Source: Dendrobium chrysotoxum
Lineage: Eukaryota > Streptophyta > Magnoliopsida > Asparagales > Orchidaceae
Direction: 5' to 3'
Assembly (NCBI GenBank): GCA_019925795.1
Contig: CM034298.1
Location: 47,270,365 to 47,334,364 of the forward strand
DNA: 64,000 nt
Shown here: positions 33,508 to 43,944 of the stretch, one piece after another
How the letters are laid out: each line of letters opens with the position of its first letter
Numbering within the stretch: position 1 is the stretch's first letter
The notes under the pieces: generated by a model
Told to the model about the DNA's origin: nothing
Database searches by the model: none
The model's input: only the letters and a program-made list of their open reading frames with translations
Translations under genes and position numbers: made by a program

Positions 33508-35493
33508 TATTGAAATCCAGGATCCCGAGCACTTAATTTTGATGGTGACAACTAATACTTACTGAGTACATATAGACTTCCTTTAGATTACAAATGTTTA
33601 ATTCTTGTATATGAGCACTAACATTTCAGGTCAGATGCACACTGCTAAAGATTGCTGGAGACTCAAACCGGGTAGAATAGGATGTTGAAGAGTCTGTAAT
33701 TTTTATTTCTTTATTTTTATTTTCTTGAGTCTGCCACAGAAGCATACATGTGAAAGGAGCAACCATGCACACACACAGGGGGAGAATTGTTTTTTAAAAT
33801 GATTAATTTTTTTTAAGCAAATCGTACTGTACGATTTTGGATCGTACTGTACGATTAATTAAAAATACTCAGGCTAATTTTCAAATGATTAAGTTTACAA
33901 ACTTATCGTACTGTATGATCCATATCGTACTGTACGATAGTATATAATTGAGAAACCCTAGCCGCTAGAATAAGCTTGGTAAGTTTTTGAATTTGATTTT
34001 CTGAACTGATCGTACTGTACGATACTGATCGTACTGTACGATTAATTAAAACTTGCCAAAATTATCTCCCTAATCAGGAAATAAACGTTGGTTTCTAATT
34101 TATATATCGATCATACTGTACGATCATATATCATACTGTACGACTGACAGAGACGATTTCATTCATCCCAGAGATCGTACCAGACGAAATCAAGGTTTTT
34201 TGTTCAGTTCGTCCTGGACAATATTCATATCGTACAGGACGATATCAAAAAATGAACTGATCGTACTGTACGACTGGTGGAGTGCTGGACGATTGTCAGA
34301 GATGATTTTCTTCATCCCAGCGATCATACTAGATGATCCCAAGAATTTTTATACTATTCATCCTGGATGATATTCGTATCGTACAGGATGATATTCGTAT
34401 CGTACAGGATGATATCCTGAAAAACACTATTCATACTGTACGATTCAATGAGTGCTGGATGACTGACAGAGACGAATTCTTTCGTCCCGAGGTTCGTCCC
34501 ACAGTTCGTCCTGTATGAACAGTACGAATCAACAGTATCGTCCTGTATGATATACGTATCGTATAGTACGATATGAATAAAATTTGATTACTGTTCGTCT
34601 GTACTCGTACTGGACGGAGCTGTAATTGAACTGATCATACTGTACGATCCTAGATCGTACTGTACGAACAGAAATGCAAAAGTTGAAACTTTTAGGGTTT
34701 TCTGAAGCCTGATATAAAAACAACTTAAAATTTTCTTTAGGGAGTTGTTGATCTATCCTTTTGCTGTGAGAGGCTTGGAGGAAAAAGAAGGGGATTCGGT
34801 AGAGAGAAGTTTTTGGAGAGATATAGGGCTTGAGAGAGGAAGGTGAAGGTGAGCTTGAGCGTGAGGGAGAAGTAGTGTGAGGGGATCACACGGTGGCTCC
34901 AAGCTAGCTGCATGCTTTACTCCTCTTGTGGCTTTGGAAGCTTCAAGAAAGTTCTCGAGGGAAGAGTCACTTCAAGATCAACATCGCCAAGGTACTCTGC
35001 CATCTCCAGGAGGGAGAAAAAGGAGAAGGTCCGCTGCCGTCACCAGGAGGGTGACATAGCGTTTGGTATTCCGTCGCACCGAGGGAGGTGAAAGTGAGTA
35101 TTGTAAAGGCTTCTCCGCCTTGCTGTGGGGGCAAAAGGAGAGTCAACTTTTACTAGTGCAAATCCCGGAGTAGAGGACTCCGGGGAGTGGACGTAGGTCA
35201 AGTGACCGAACCACTATAAAAATCTCTGGTGTGTTTTTTCTTATTTACCGTACTTTACTTTTCATGCTTTTAATTTGTGCGTTTAATTGCTTGGTGAAAA
35301 ATCAGTATTTAAATCTTGTGGTGTAAAATCTAAAATTTAACTATCAATTTCATCGTTGTGAACGTTGTATTTGCTTCCGCACATTATTCGTTAAATTATA
35401 TTTTGAAAATACAAAAAAAATTAGAACTCTTGTGTAGGGTTAAATTTTTAAAATACCAATTCACCCCCCCTCTTGGCGCATCTCGTACTTTCA
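33508..35493 (+). repeat. Copia A 3' LTR
   Basis: It runs from TATTGAAATC to CTCGTACTTTCA and pairs with 24464-26415. The palindrome array spans 33831-34668, TATA is at 34713, and the shared U5 block is at about 35163. Compared with the 5' LTR it has two extra units of about 21 bp in the weaker palindrome zone (near 34228 and 34380). Its first two bases are TA rather than TG. Confidence 0.95.
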
Positions 35494-35498
35494 GTATC

Positions 35499-35780
35499 TT
35501 ATCTTCTTTCTTATAATTTTTAATATATATAGAATTAAAAACCTAAATTTTGATTGGTAGGATAAGTCTTGAAGCTAGAGTGGACAATACAAGAATATTT
35601 GCATTGTAGCAGAACACTTCCTCATGGGATACACACTCTCTCATACCACTTTTTTTACTTGATTAACACATGCACTTATTTTATGTTGTGGAATTTTATA
35701 TAAAAGAATACCTATGAAAATTTCATGCACATCTGCCAATCGCACACATATGTGCCACCCAGTCCCTCACGACCCGATCA
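35499..35780 (+). repeat. Athila-1 5' LTR, third piece
   Basis: It continues the LTR after copia A and matches 53245-53527, for example taggataagtcttgaagctagagt against taggataaacattgtagctagagt, and the shared end CCC.ATCA. The LTR end at 35780 is followed by a decayed primer site (agtttttgcagaactactagg), which in Athila-2 is still readable. Confidence 0.75.
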
Positions 35781-35989
35781 AGTTTTTGCAGAACTACTAG
35801 GTATGTAACACTCTTTCATGCAAAATTATTCTATATTATTAGAAGAGCTACATATTTAATCCTATTTATATCATGTATCTTATATCTTGTTTGTTATTTC
35901 TAATTATTTGTTTTAGTTTAAATTAGAAAAATAGAAAAATTTCATGCATTGTTGTTGTATGTGTAGTATAACTAGTAAGGAGACTTTGT

Positions 35990-37300
35990 TGTTTGATTTT
36001 GAGATTGAGATGACCCTTACAAAAATTAAAAAATCTAAAAAGACTGCATCCTTAGGAATGGCTGAACAAAATCTTTATTAAGTCCATCTAAGACCTCCTA
36101 AGGACTATGCTAATCTTGTAGTAGTTGGAATTCACCAGAATATCTATAAAATTACTGTTGAAGCCAATAATTTTAAGATAAAACTTACCATAATTTAGAT
36201 GGTCCAAAAATCCTTGTTATGAGAACTCCTATTGAGCATCCTAACGTACACTTAGCTAGCTTCTTTTAAATTTGAACAACATTCAAGTTTAATGGTGTCA
36301 ACGATGATTCTATTACGCTTCAATTATTTTTATTTTCTCAAAGGGACAAAGACAAGATGTTGTTGAATTCCTTCCTCTTAGGCTCTATAACCACTTGAAA
36401 TGAGTTGGCATAGAAATTCCTAGCTAAGTATTTCTCACCTTCCAAAATTTCTAAGCTTAGGAATAATATCTCAACTTTTTCCTAGTTTCAAGAAGATTCA
36501 ATTTATAAAAGTTGGGAGAGTTCAAAGAAATACTTAGAAAATACCCTCATCATGATTTTCCTGATTAATAGGTGATTTAGACTTCCTAAAATGGGTTAGT
36601 AGGATCCCTAAGGTCAATTATTAAAGTTACAGTAGAAGGAATATTAATGTGTAAACCTTTTGAGGAGGCCTATAAATTGATAGGGGTGGTGGTAGAGTAG
36701 CTAATGTTTATGAATTAGATGCTTTGTCTATTTTGACTACCAAAGTAGCTACTATCTCAATGAAATTAGATAATTTTAGAGTTAGTTAAGGATATGGATC
36801 ACATATGCTTTTGATAAAGCAAGATTTGAATATTATTGGTGAGAATAGTGCTCAAGAGATTGATAGTATTAATGTTATTAGAAGATAAAATATTCCTGAT
36901 TTCAATACTAATAATCAAGGTTGGAGGAACCACCCTAATTTTAGCAGCTCTAATAATAATATTCGTTGTAATAATGACTGGACTACTGGTTAATTAAATT
37001 AAGGAGAAATTTGATGTATTCCTCAACAATATATAGTAAACCCTAGACATTTTTATGCCCTAGGTTTAATTAGAAATTTTAGTTCTGAGATAGGAAGACA
37101 TCCTTAGAAAGGTAGTGATTCAATTAGGAACTCAATTTCAAAGTTAAGCTACTTTAATTAAAAACTTAGAAAATTAGCTAGGATAGCTTGCAATCTCTTT
37201 TAGTAGTTGACCTCATGGAATATTTCCCAGTAATATTAAAATTAATCCAAAGGATAAAGAGAAGGATTTTAGTGTGGACCACTTGAGGAATGGTAATAAT
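35990..37300 (+). pseudogene. gag: Athila-1 gag relic
   Basis: Several frames carry gag pieces. TASLGMAEQNLY is near 36045 and MKLDNFRVS near 36760. INVIRR, NNQGWRNHPNFSSSNNN is at about 36870-36960, and PQQYIVNPRHFYALGLIRNFSSE at about 37025-37090. The C-terminal part matches the Athila-3 gag at 15478-15732 and the Athila-2 gag. Many stops and frameshifts are present. Confidence 0.75.
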
Positions 37301-37324
37301 GCAACCCAACAAAAATGACATATC

Positions 37325-37740
37325 TAGGCAAGTTTAGCTGAAGACTATAAAGTGCTTCAACTCTAATTGATGTTGTGCCATGGCACAAAATTGATAATTA
37401 TTATATCTCTAATACATTATATTCGATGTTGCTACATGATGCACCTTTTTTTACTTTGATTCTTTATCAAGCATCAAAGCACTGCTTGCAGTGCTGTAGT
37501 GTTAGGTCAAAATAATAATTAGTTGTTAGAGCGTTGCAACAGTAATCTTTCTACTGATGCAACACTCTCTTATATCAAATGATATGGTGGTTCCTTGGTT
37601 AAAAAACTTTAGTCTATGCTTTATTCCAGCACAACAGTGACATGTGTCCCACTTGTGCAGTGCTACTATCAATCATCATGTTATCATTTTTGTGATGTTG
37701 TAGTGACACATCATTATTCATCATAATGCTGTAATGACAA
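37325..37740 (+). other. Athila-1 linker directly after gag, then GCAC-rich spacer
   Basis: GCAAGTTTAGCTGAAGACTA at 37333 is the post-pol linker, yet it follows gag with no pol between. The spacer that follows contains many GTGC/GCAC words (for example 37480-37500, 37610-37700), like the Athila LTRs and the matching spacer of Athila-2 at 56370-56880. Confidence 0.55.
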
Positions 37741-37849
37741 TCGCATTCATAAATTAGAAGTGCAAGTGTTCATTTTCTTTTCACCATGCTCTAATATTTC
37801 TTTCGCTTATAACTATGTTGTTTTCTTTATACTTGTAAGTCAAATTTGT

Positions 37850-39005
37850 CAATGGCTCTTGAGGTTATGGTTAGCAAGAAGAGGGCTACCTCCTCTTTTT
37901 ATAAGAGGTGATTCATCTCCACTGAGGTCAAAGAGAATTATGCTAGGTTGGGAAAAGGTAATTTATACATGAGTACGTTTCTAAAATGCGGGTGGGGTAA
38001 TCATGTAGTTCATTATGAATAGGGGTTGGGAAAACCTTTGTAAGGAACCTCATGTTGCTGTAGTAAATATTATTTGAGAGTTTTTTGTAAATGCCAAAGA
38101 AGCTCATAATAACAAGTGCTTTGACCATGGTAGTTGGGTGTAATTCAATCCTTCTAGTATTAATCGCATCAATAAGCTTAGGGATACAAAAGATGATTAT
38201 CAATATAGTTTTAGTGTTTCACCCATTGATCATAAAGAGGTTATGAGATTGCTTTGTGGACCTAGGAGTGAGGCTATATTGAAAGAAAGGGATGGAAATG
38301 TAATCAATTTTTTGGCCACCTATTTGACCTAATTATTCCAAAGCTTAATATTATTTTATCTCTGCTTGTCCGTTGACAAGTAAACATATTATTACAGTTA
38401 ACCAGGACTAGGTAGTTTTGAACTATTCCATCAAGGTGGGGCATTCGATCAATATTGGTAAGTTTATTCATTCTTCTCCTATGGACATCATATATTGGTT
38501 TAGGACACCCCTCTCTTATTTGTTCCCTGTGTGTAGTTGCTGAATTTTTTTAGAGAATTTAATGATGTGCAGTTATTTTCAATTTTCTCTCTCACAAAGC
38601 AAAAATTGGGGGTTTTAATAGGAAAAATATAGAGGAGGAAGCTAGACTTATTGAACTCAATCTGACTAGTTATCCAAGAAGTAGTCAATTGAGTGCCTGG
38701 TCCCCTAGATCTTTAGGTGAGAAAGTGGGAGATTTAAGAAAATAGATGGATAGAGTTTTTTATTTTTATGATGAGAGAAGGAGTTGGTAGGCCCATTATG
38801 TTGATATGTTTGAGAAATATTACCAATAAACCTCTGAGTTCAATGGAGCATTAGTAGGAATATTTAGCAGGAGGCCATTTGTTAAAAATATAGATCAGCT
38901 ACATTTTCCTGTTGCCCTTATGTATGACTCATTTTTTTGGCATCATTCTACTGATGATGATGAGGAGGACGAGGAGGAGGAGGAGAAAGATGCTGAAAGA
39001 TGATG
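37850..39005 (+). pseudogene. Athila-1 env-like relic
   Basis: It opens with ALEVMVSKKRATSSFYKR near 37855, similar in position and wording to the opening of the Athila-2 copy (RLVRRGLPLP near 56200). Further pieces are RINKLRDTKDDYQYSFSVSP (about 38165-38225) and HKEVMRLLCGPRSEAILKER. The end is a strongly acidic tail (DDDEEDEEEEE, about 38955-38990), matched by the - strand copy at 55050-55080. Many stops are present. Confidence 0.6.
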
Positions 39006-40287
39006 TTTTCCTTTGTTTTGCTTGGTTGCTATGGTAGTTCTTGGAGAGATAAAGAGAGAGAGAGAGAGATTATGTTTGGTTGTTATTTTTATTTTCTTTA
39101 TTTCATATTTTTCTGATGCTTGGGGGAGATCTCCATGATGATTTAATGCTTATGGAGGGTTTTGATAGCTCTTTATGTTGTGGTGTTTTTGTTGATTCCA
39201 CTGTAGTCTTGATCGAGGATAGTGCACTAGACACTATATATTTCAGTTATATAGTTGCATTTTTTTGCCTTATGGACCTTATATCACTTTAAATAAAAAA
39301 GGTATGATTTTAGTTTCTATACAATTATGTTCATTCTATTAATTAGTGTAAATATTTTTTGTGCTTGTATTGTGTTAGTTCAATTTACATTTAAGTAAAA
39401 TTCCCACTATTGGTTAATTATTAAAAATGCCCTTTACATAGCACTTGCACTTTGAATTCTCATTTAGCCAAAATAAAATATTAATTTAAAATTATTTAAA
39501 ATTTAGAATAATACTAAACTCTTGGTGATAATTTGGATGAATAAAGAATCACTATTTTTAATTTAAAAATCATAATAATTAACTAAATAAAATCATATAA
39601 CTGGTTATCTTGCTTTAAACTTAAATGTTATACACTTAAGCATAGACTAAAGATTTAAAGATTGAATAATTGAGTTTAGAGAAAGAGAGTGTGTAGATTA
39701 AATTATGAAAATCATTATAAACTTGAATATGGAATTAGTGTGCCTACTAACATCCTAACATTAATTCAATTTAGGGTTACTTGAAGGAAGAAAGCAATAT
39801 GATATTCAAAATTATTATTATGTGCTCAAATATGAAAAATATAAAAAACATGATAATCAAAAGAAAGGAAGAGAAAGAAAAAAAATGGTTAGCACTTCAA
39901 AAATTGGTATATGAAAAAGCTCACTTCCTAAAAGTATTTTAGTACCTAAGTTAAAAAGGAGAATGTAAGTAACCTAATAAATATGACAATTTTCTAATGA
40001 ATTTATAATGTTACTATAAGCACAAATAATTTCTAAATGATATATTATTCATATATAAAATTAGTAGTCAACATTGCACTTACACTTATAGTGGATAAGT
40101 TCACTTTGAGCAATAATAAGGATGACTAATTAAGATAATTGCTTATGATTATTCAAATTACAATTTTCTAGCTTTGTTCATTCCAAAGTACATCTAAATG
40201 GTGAAGTATTTTCTTCCATTTTATTAGCTTTAAATTGTCATTTTTTTTTTGGGCTAGTAAGCTAATCAATAGGTAATTACACCATTA
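39005..40287 (+). other. Athila-1 3' non-coding region
   Basis: AT-rich, with a PPT-like gcttgggggagatctcc at 39119 and a short (AG)n near 39055. I see no convincing frame; the 70-codon stretch at 39080-39292 has no recognisable features. Confidence 0.5.
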
Positions 40288-40322
40288 CTTGAGGACAAGC
40301 AAGAGTTTAAGCTAGGGGAATT
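40288..40322 (+). other. Athila-1 polypurine tract region
   Basis: CTTGAGGACAAGCAAGAG followed by gctaggggaattt and the LTR start TGTTAA. The GAGGACAAGCAA context before the PPT is widely conserved in Athila elements and is repeated on the - strand at 53683-53716. Confidence 0.8.
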
Positions 40323-40323
40323 T

Positions 40324-40328
40324 GTTAA
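40324..40328. repeat. Copia B target duplication, left
   Basis: GTTAA here and at 51931-51935 flank copia B. The insertion lies just after the sixth base (TGTTAA) of the Athila-1 3' LTR. Confidence 0.9.
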
Positions 40329-41958
40329 TGAAAGTTTGATAGGGATGTTTAGCCCTAGTGAACTAGTCCCGAGGCTAACCAAGAGGGGGGGTTAATTGGT
40401 TATTTAAAAATTTTACGATAACAATGAAAATCTTTTCGATACGTAGCAGCGGAAACACATAAACAAGAACAAAAAGATCAACCACAGATATTCACCCAAG
40501 CAGTTAATATCAGAAAAGTAAAGTGCACAACTGAATCAGAAAAGCAAATCAGATTTTATAGTGGTTCGGTCAACTTGACCTACGTCCACTCCCCGGAGCC
40601 TCCCCTCCGGGTATTGCACTAAACAAAAAGTGTCTCTCCTTTTGCTCCCACAGCAAGGCGGAGAAGCCTATACAAACACCTCCTTTTCACCACACGGTGA
40701 GGCATAGAACCTGACCTCCTTTCGCTTCCTCCTGAAGCAGGCAGAGAACCTTCGAACTCCTTTTGCTTCCACCTGAAGCGGGCAGAGAGCCCCGGATCTT
40801 CTTGCGAACGATCCTCCCACGACGAACACTGACTAGACGAAAGACGACGAGCGGAGAAGACGACTCTGATCCGTACTTGGAGCAACCTTAGTGAATCCCT
40901 CACTAACTCCCCCTCACAAGATCTTCTCTCTCTCTCTCTCAACTCTCTCTCTCTCTAGGGTTTCTCAGGGAAGGAAGGCAGCAAAAAGATTTTTCTTATT
41001 TTTAGAAAAAGTTCTTTTATAGCAGGGCTAAAAATTTGCCCTAAATCTCAACTGGTCGGCCAAGATCGTCCAGGACGATCGGTAGATCATCCTGTACGAT
41101 CAGTTCAAATTTAGCTGTTTCAGCCTGGACGATCTGGCTCTTCTGGACGATCAGTTGAAAAAATTATTCATATCGTCCCGTATGATCCTGCGATCGTCCA
41201 GGACGATTAGTGCAAATCGAGGAAAATCGTCCAGAAGACAGTTCGGGTCGTCCAGGGAAATCTGTACTGGACGACCAAAAAATGACTTGATCGTCCAGGA
41301 CGATAGGGACATCGTCCCGTACGATTAGTTCAAAAAGTGCCCAAATCATCCTGAATACAGTAACGTATAGCTGAAATGTACTAGACGATCGTCCAGGACG
41401 ATATGATCGTATCAACCAAAAATAAATTGCTTTCCTTAATTACCAGATTAAATTAGGCATGATTGTACTGAATCATCCGGGATGATACACGTATCGTCCG
41501 GGACGATCAGACCAAGTATCTAAAAATAAGAACTTGCCTAACTTGATCTGGCGGCTGAGAATTTCTGATTTGGGCATATCGTCCCGTACGATCCGTAGAT
41601 CGTCTAGGACGATCTTCTTAATCAGACCCTCTTAACTTAGTCGCCCTAATTAGGATTTCTATTTTGGCTGGATCATCCAGGACGATGTGGAAATTGTCTA
41701 GGACGATCTGAACAAAAAATAAACAGAAACTCTAATTCACTCAAGCTCTCCCCCTGAGTGTGTGTGTGCAAGGTTACTTAGCTAGGGAATCAGTTACATT
41801 ATAATTGACTCAATAAAAAGAAAAATCATACATTTGACACACTTGGACCCGATCTTGAGTTGGCTTGAGTGGCTCGTGGTCTTTTGTGCCTGAAACAGAT
41901 TAGCCAAGCAAAACACACTGGAAACATGTTTGTCATCATCAAAACCAGATTTGCAATA
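40329..41958 (-). repeat. Copia B 3' LTR
   Basis: On the + strand it runs from TGAAAGTTTGATAGGG to GATTTGCAATA. The palindrome array is at 41065-41707, TATAAAAG at 41024-41031 (read on the - strand), and the shared U5 block at about 40557-40618. A pair of related 50-60 bp G/C-richer segments (around 40700-40790, both containing a cctgaagc.ggcagaga run) lies in the leader. It pairs with 50282-51930. Confidence 0.95.
41065..41707 (-). promoter_or_regulatory. Array of paired 15-bp palindromes, ATCGTCCAGGACGAT (3' LTR)
   Basis: Clear copies start at 41065/41086, 41172/41193, 41290/41311, 41472/41493, 41578/41599 and 41672/41693. All six pairs are exactly 21 bp apart. Arms are 7 bp around a central base. 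Several first members are hybrids (ATCGTCCCGTACGAT) that combine the B half-site with the A half-site. Additional single half-sites lie between the pairs. Confidence 0.93.
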
Positions 41959-41960
41959 AT

Positions 41961-42130
41961 CTCCCCATTTTTGATGATGGCAAACATTTATAAAGTAGTT
42001 TGAAAATAAAAGTAAACTAGGAGATCAAAATACAAACATTTTTTCAAATTTTCATTTAACAACTAAAACAATACAGGAAATATGACTCATAAAACAGAAA
42101 TAGACATGACTACAACTGACTCCCCCTTTT
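41961..42130 (-). other. Polypurine tracts of copia B
   Basis: On the - strand, AAAAATGGGGAG (41961-41972) lies next to the 3' LTR, and AAAAGGGGGA (42121-42130) lies just below the extra ORF. The layout matches element A. Confidence 0.8.
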
Positions 42131-42204
42131 GACATCACAAAAGAAGGAGGGAAAAATATAACACGGAAATAAAACATAAAAGAGAACAACTACAAAACAG
42201 GAAA

Positions 42205-43344
42205 CTAAAACTGAGGCGGATCCTTATCAGAAGGAGGAGGTGGCGGTGGAGGGTTGAAGTAATGGTGAATGGCCTGAAAGTGGGCTCCAATCCAGGCGAT
42301 GTCCTGGTCATGCTGCTGTTGCTGCTCCGCAGCATAGTCAGTGAAGCGCTGGATGTCCTCGGCGTGCCGCTGCTCCTGGGCAACCACGTAGGAGTCAAAT
42401 CTGGCCTCCCACTGATCGAAGCGCTGCACCAGGTGGTCAAAAGGAGAAGCAATGCGAAGGGGTGCAGGTGCCTCTGGTGCAGCAGGAACTGGAACGGCCT
42501 CTTCCTCTTCTTCCTCAACATCCGGGGTGGGCTTCGGATGTGGTCGGGTGCTGTGTAGGACGTGGAATGAGTTGTTTGTGAAGAAGGAAGGAGGGACATC
42601 AGGAGGGACAGGATACTGAAGGTCATATTTTGTCTCTAAGGCATAATGAATAAGATGACCTAAAGCTAGATTTGGGCGACGCCTGTGGCCCGGATCTCTA
42701 ATGGTGGTTAGGTGTTCTATGTATCGGATAATCAGATCAGAGGCATTAAATTCTCGGCGGGCCATGATATAGTAGGTGGTCAAGGACAGGAGCGGGGTAA
42801 TGTGAATTCGATCCCTCGCCTTTGGAATGACGGAGGAACGAAGGACGTGCTGAATGGTCCGGGAATCCTTGAGAAGGGAAGTGCAAGCGTTGTCATGATA
42901 GGGTGCATTGGTATTACGAAGGAAGTGATTGGCGACACTCCAAACATAGTCAGGATCGGTGATAAGCGTGTGAATTTTGTCGCCAGTAACAGACAGGTTG
43001 AGAATATTATGAAAATCATGGGTCGTGAGTTCCACGGGATGTTGATTTACGTAGGATCGAAGAGTGGAATAGTCCGCGGAAATGCGCAAGTTGGCAAAGA
43101 TGATTTGAAGGAGTTCAAGATTAAAGGGAAAGGCTAAGGTCAGAATGAAGGTGAGGGAGGTATGTGCGAACAGATCTAAAATGGGATAAGTAAGAGTGCA
43201 GGGATTTACAATCTTAGAGTGCGTGATCCCCACATTATGATAGCATTCGAAAACCGCCTGATCGGCGGCATTCAGGAAGCGAGGATCGACATGTCCCCGG
43301 GATGAACTGGCCCCCTTTTGACGAGACCTTTTGCCACCAGCCAT
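42205..43344 (-). CDS. Extra ORF of copia B (plant transposon protein-like, coiled-coil tail)
   Basis: An intact 379-aa frame from ATG 43344-43342 to a stop at 42205. It is the counterpart of 32057-33175 in A: basic start (MAGGKRSRQKG), RFLNAADQ, TSLTFILTLAFPF, IIFANLRIS, IQHVLRSSVIPKA, IHITPLLS, NLALGHLIHY, an acidic and proline-rich linker, a Gln-rich coiled coil (about 295-350) and a PPPPPPP tail. By eye only about a third to two fifths of residues agree with A, far fewer than in gag or pol. The frame is free of lesions although pol in the same element has several. It resembles the PF20167 pattern; the function is not known. Confidence 0.85.
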   Translation of the reverse strand: MAGGKRSRQKGASSSRGHVDPRFLNAADQAVFECYHNVGITHSKIVNPCTLTYPILDLFAHTSLTFILTLAFPFNLELLQIIFANLRISADYSTLRSYVNQHPVELTTHDFHNILNLSVTGDKIHTLITDPDYVWSVANHFLRNTNAPYHDNACTSLLKDSRTIQHVLRSSVIPKARDRIHITPLLSLTTYYIMARREFNASDLIIRYIEHLTTIRDPGHRRRPNLALGHLIHYALETKYDLQYPVPPDVPPSFFTNNSFHVLHSTRPHPKPTPDVEEEEEEAVPVPAAPEAPAPLRIASPFDHLVQRFDQWEARFDSYVVAQEQRHAEDIQRFTDYAAEQQQQHDQDIAWIGAHFQAIHHYFNPPPPPPPSDKDPPQF

Positions 43345-43418
43345 TAGGAACCCAAAGAGGAAGAAAGTAGAAGGAGAGTGGAAGAAAAACGGTGTGAAAA
43401 ATATGAAGAAAACTACTG

Positions 43419-43426
43419 TTTATATA
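43419..43426 (-). promoter_or_regulatory. Putative internal TATA box of copia B
   Basis: TATATAAA on the - strand, 12 bp below the nearest palindrome (43439) and about 75 bp before the ATG of the extra ORF. The same geometry is found in A. Confidence 0.65.
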
Positions 43427-43438
43427 GAAAATGGACTG

Positions 43439-43941
43439 ATCGTCCCGTACGATTGCGAGATCATCCGGGACGATTTGGTTATTTATGACATCCTGGACGA
43501 TTGGTCAAAAAGGCGGTCCGATCGTCCAGGATGATTAGATACAGGCGATCATCCCGAGGAGTCAGGCTGGATGACCGTTGACGAAAAGTATCATCCAGGA
43601 TGATTAGGTGGATCGTCCGGGATGATATGTAATAAATATGTCGGACGGGCCGAATTCCAATCGTCCAGCGGTTGACACGTGGATCGTCCGGGATGATGAG
43701 GTGGATCGTCCAGGACGATGGGCAATAATTGGTGCAATGTTAGCCGTTTGATCAGATCAGGAAGATATGGATCATATCGTCCAGGACAATGTAAGGATCG
43801 TCCAGGACGATCACCAATAATTGGAATTTTTCAGCAGCAGGAGCAATGGGGATGATGTTGAATGAATCGTCCAGGATGATGTTTGGATCGTCCAGGATGA
43901 AGTGGATCGTCCAGGACGATAGTGGTATCGTCCAGGACGAT
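43439..43941 (-). promoter_or_regulatory. Internal palindrome array upstream of the extra ORF (copia B)
   Basis: Copies of the B motif start at 43439/43460, 43487, 43521, 43590/43612, 43683/43705, 43776/43797, 43866/43887 and 43906/43927. The pairs are 21-22 bp apart. The copy nearest the TATA box is the hybrid ATCGTCCCGTACGAT. No such copies occur in gag, pol or the ORF. Confidence 0.93.
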
Positions 43942-43944
43942 GTG

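Larger units (their letters stand above)
24464..35493 (+). mobile_element. Copia element A, Sirevirus-type, full length
   Basis: The element is 11,030 bp with 5-bp target duplications (GTATC), LTRs of 1952 and 1986 bp, an initiator-Met tRNA primer site, gag, a decayed pol, an extra open frame, and repeated polypurine tracts. The gag with two CCHC knuckles around a coiled coil, the iterated PPT and the long LTRs point to the Sirevirus lineage of Ty1/copia. The LTR pair is nearly identical by eye apart from palindrome units and CG-to-TG/CA changes, so the insertion is fairly recent. Confidence 0.95.

Noticed and set aside
40619..40942. Open stretches of 94-107 codons in the copia B LTRs.
   Set aside because: They lie in the transcribed LTR leader, contain an internal repeat, and lack similarity to known proteins. 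The two LTR copies differ by changes that do not look protein-conserving.
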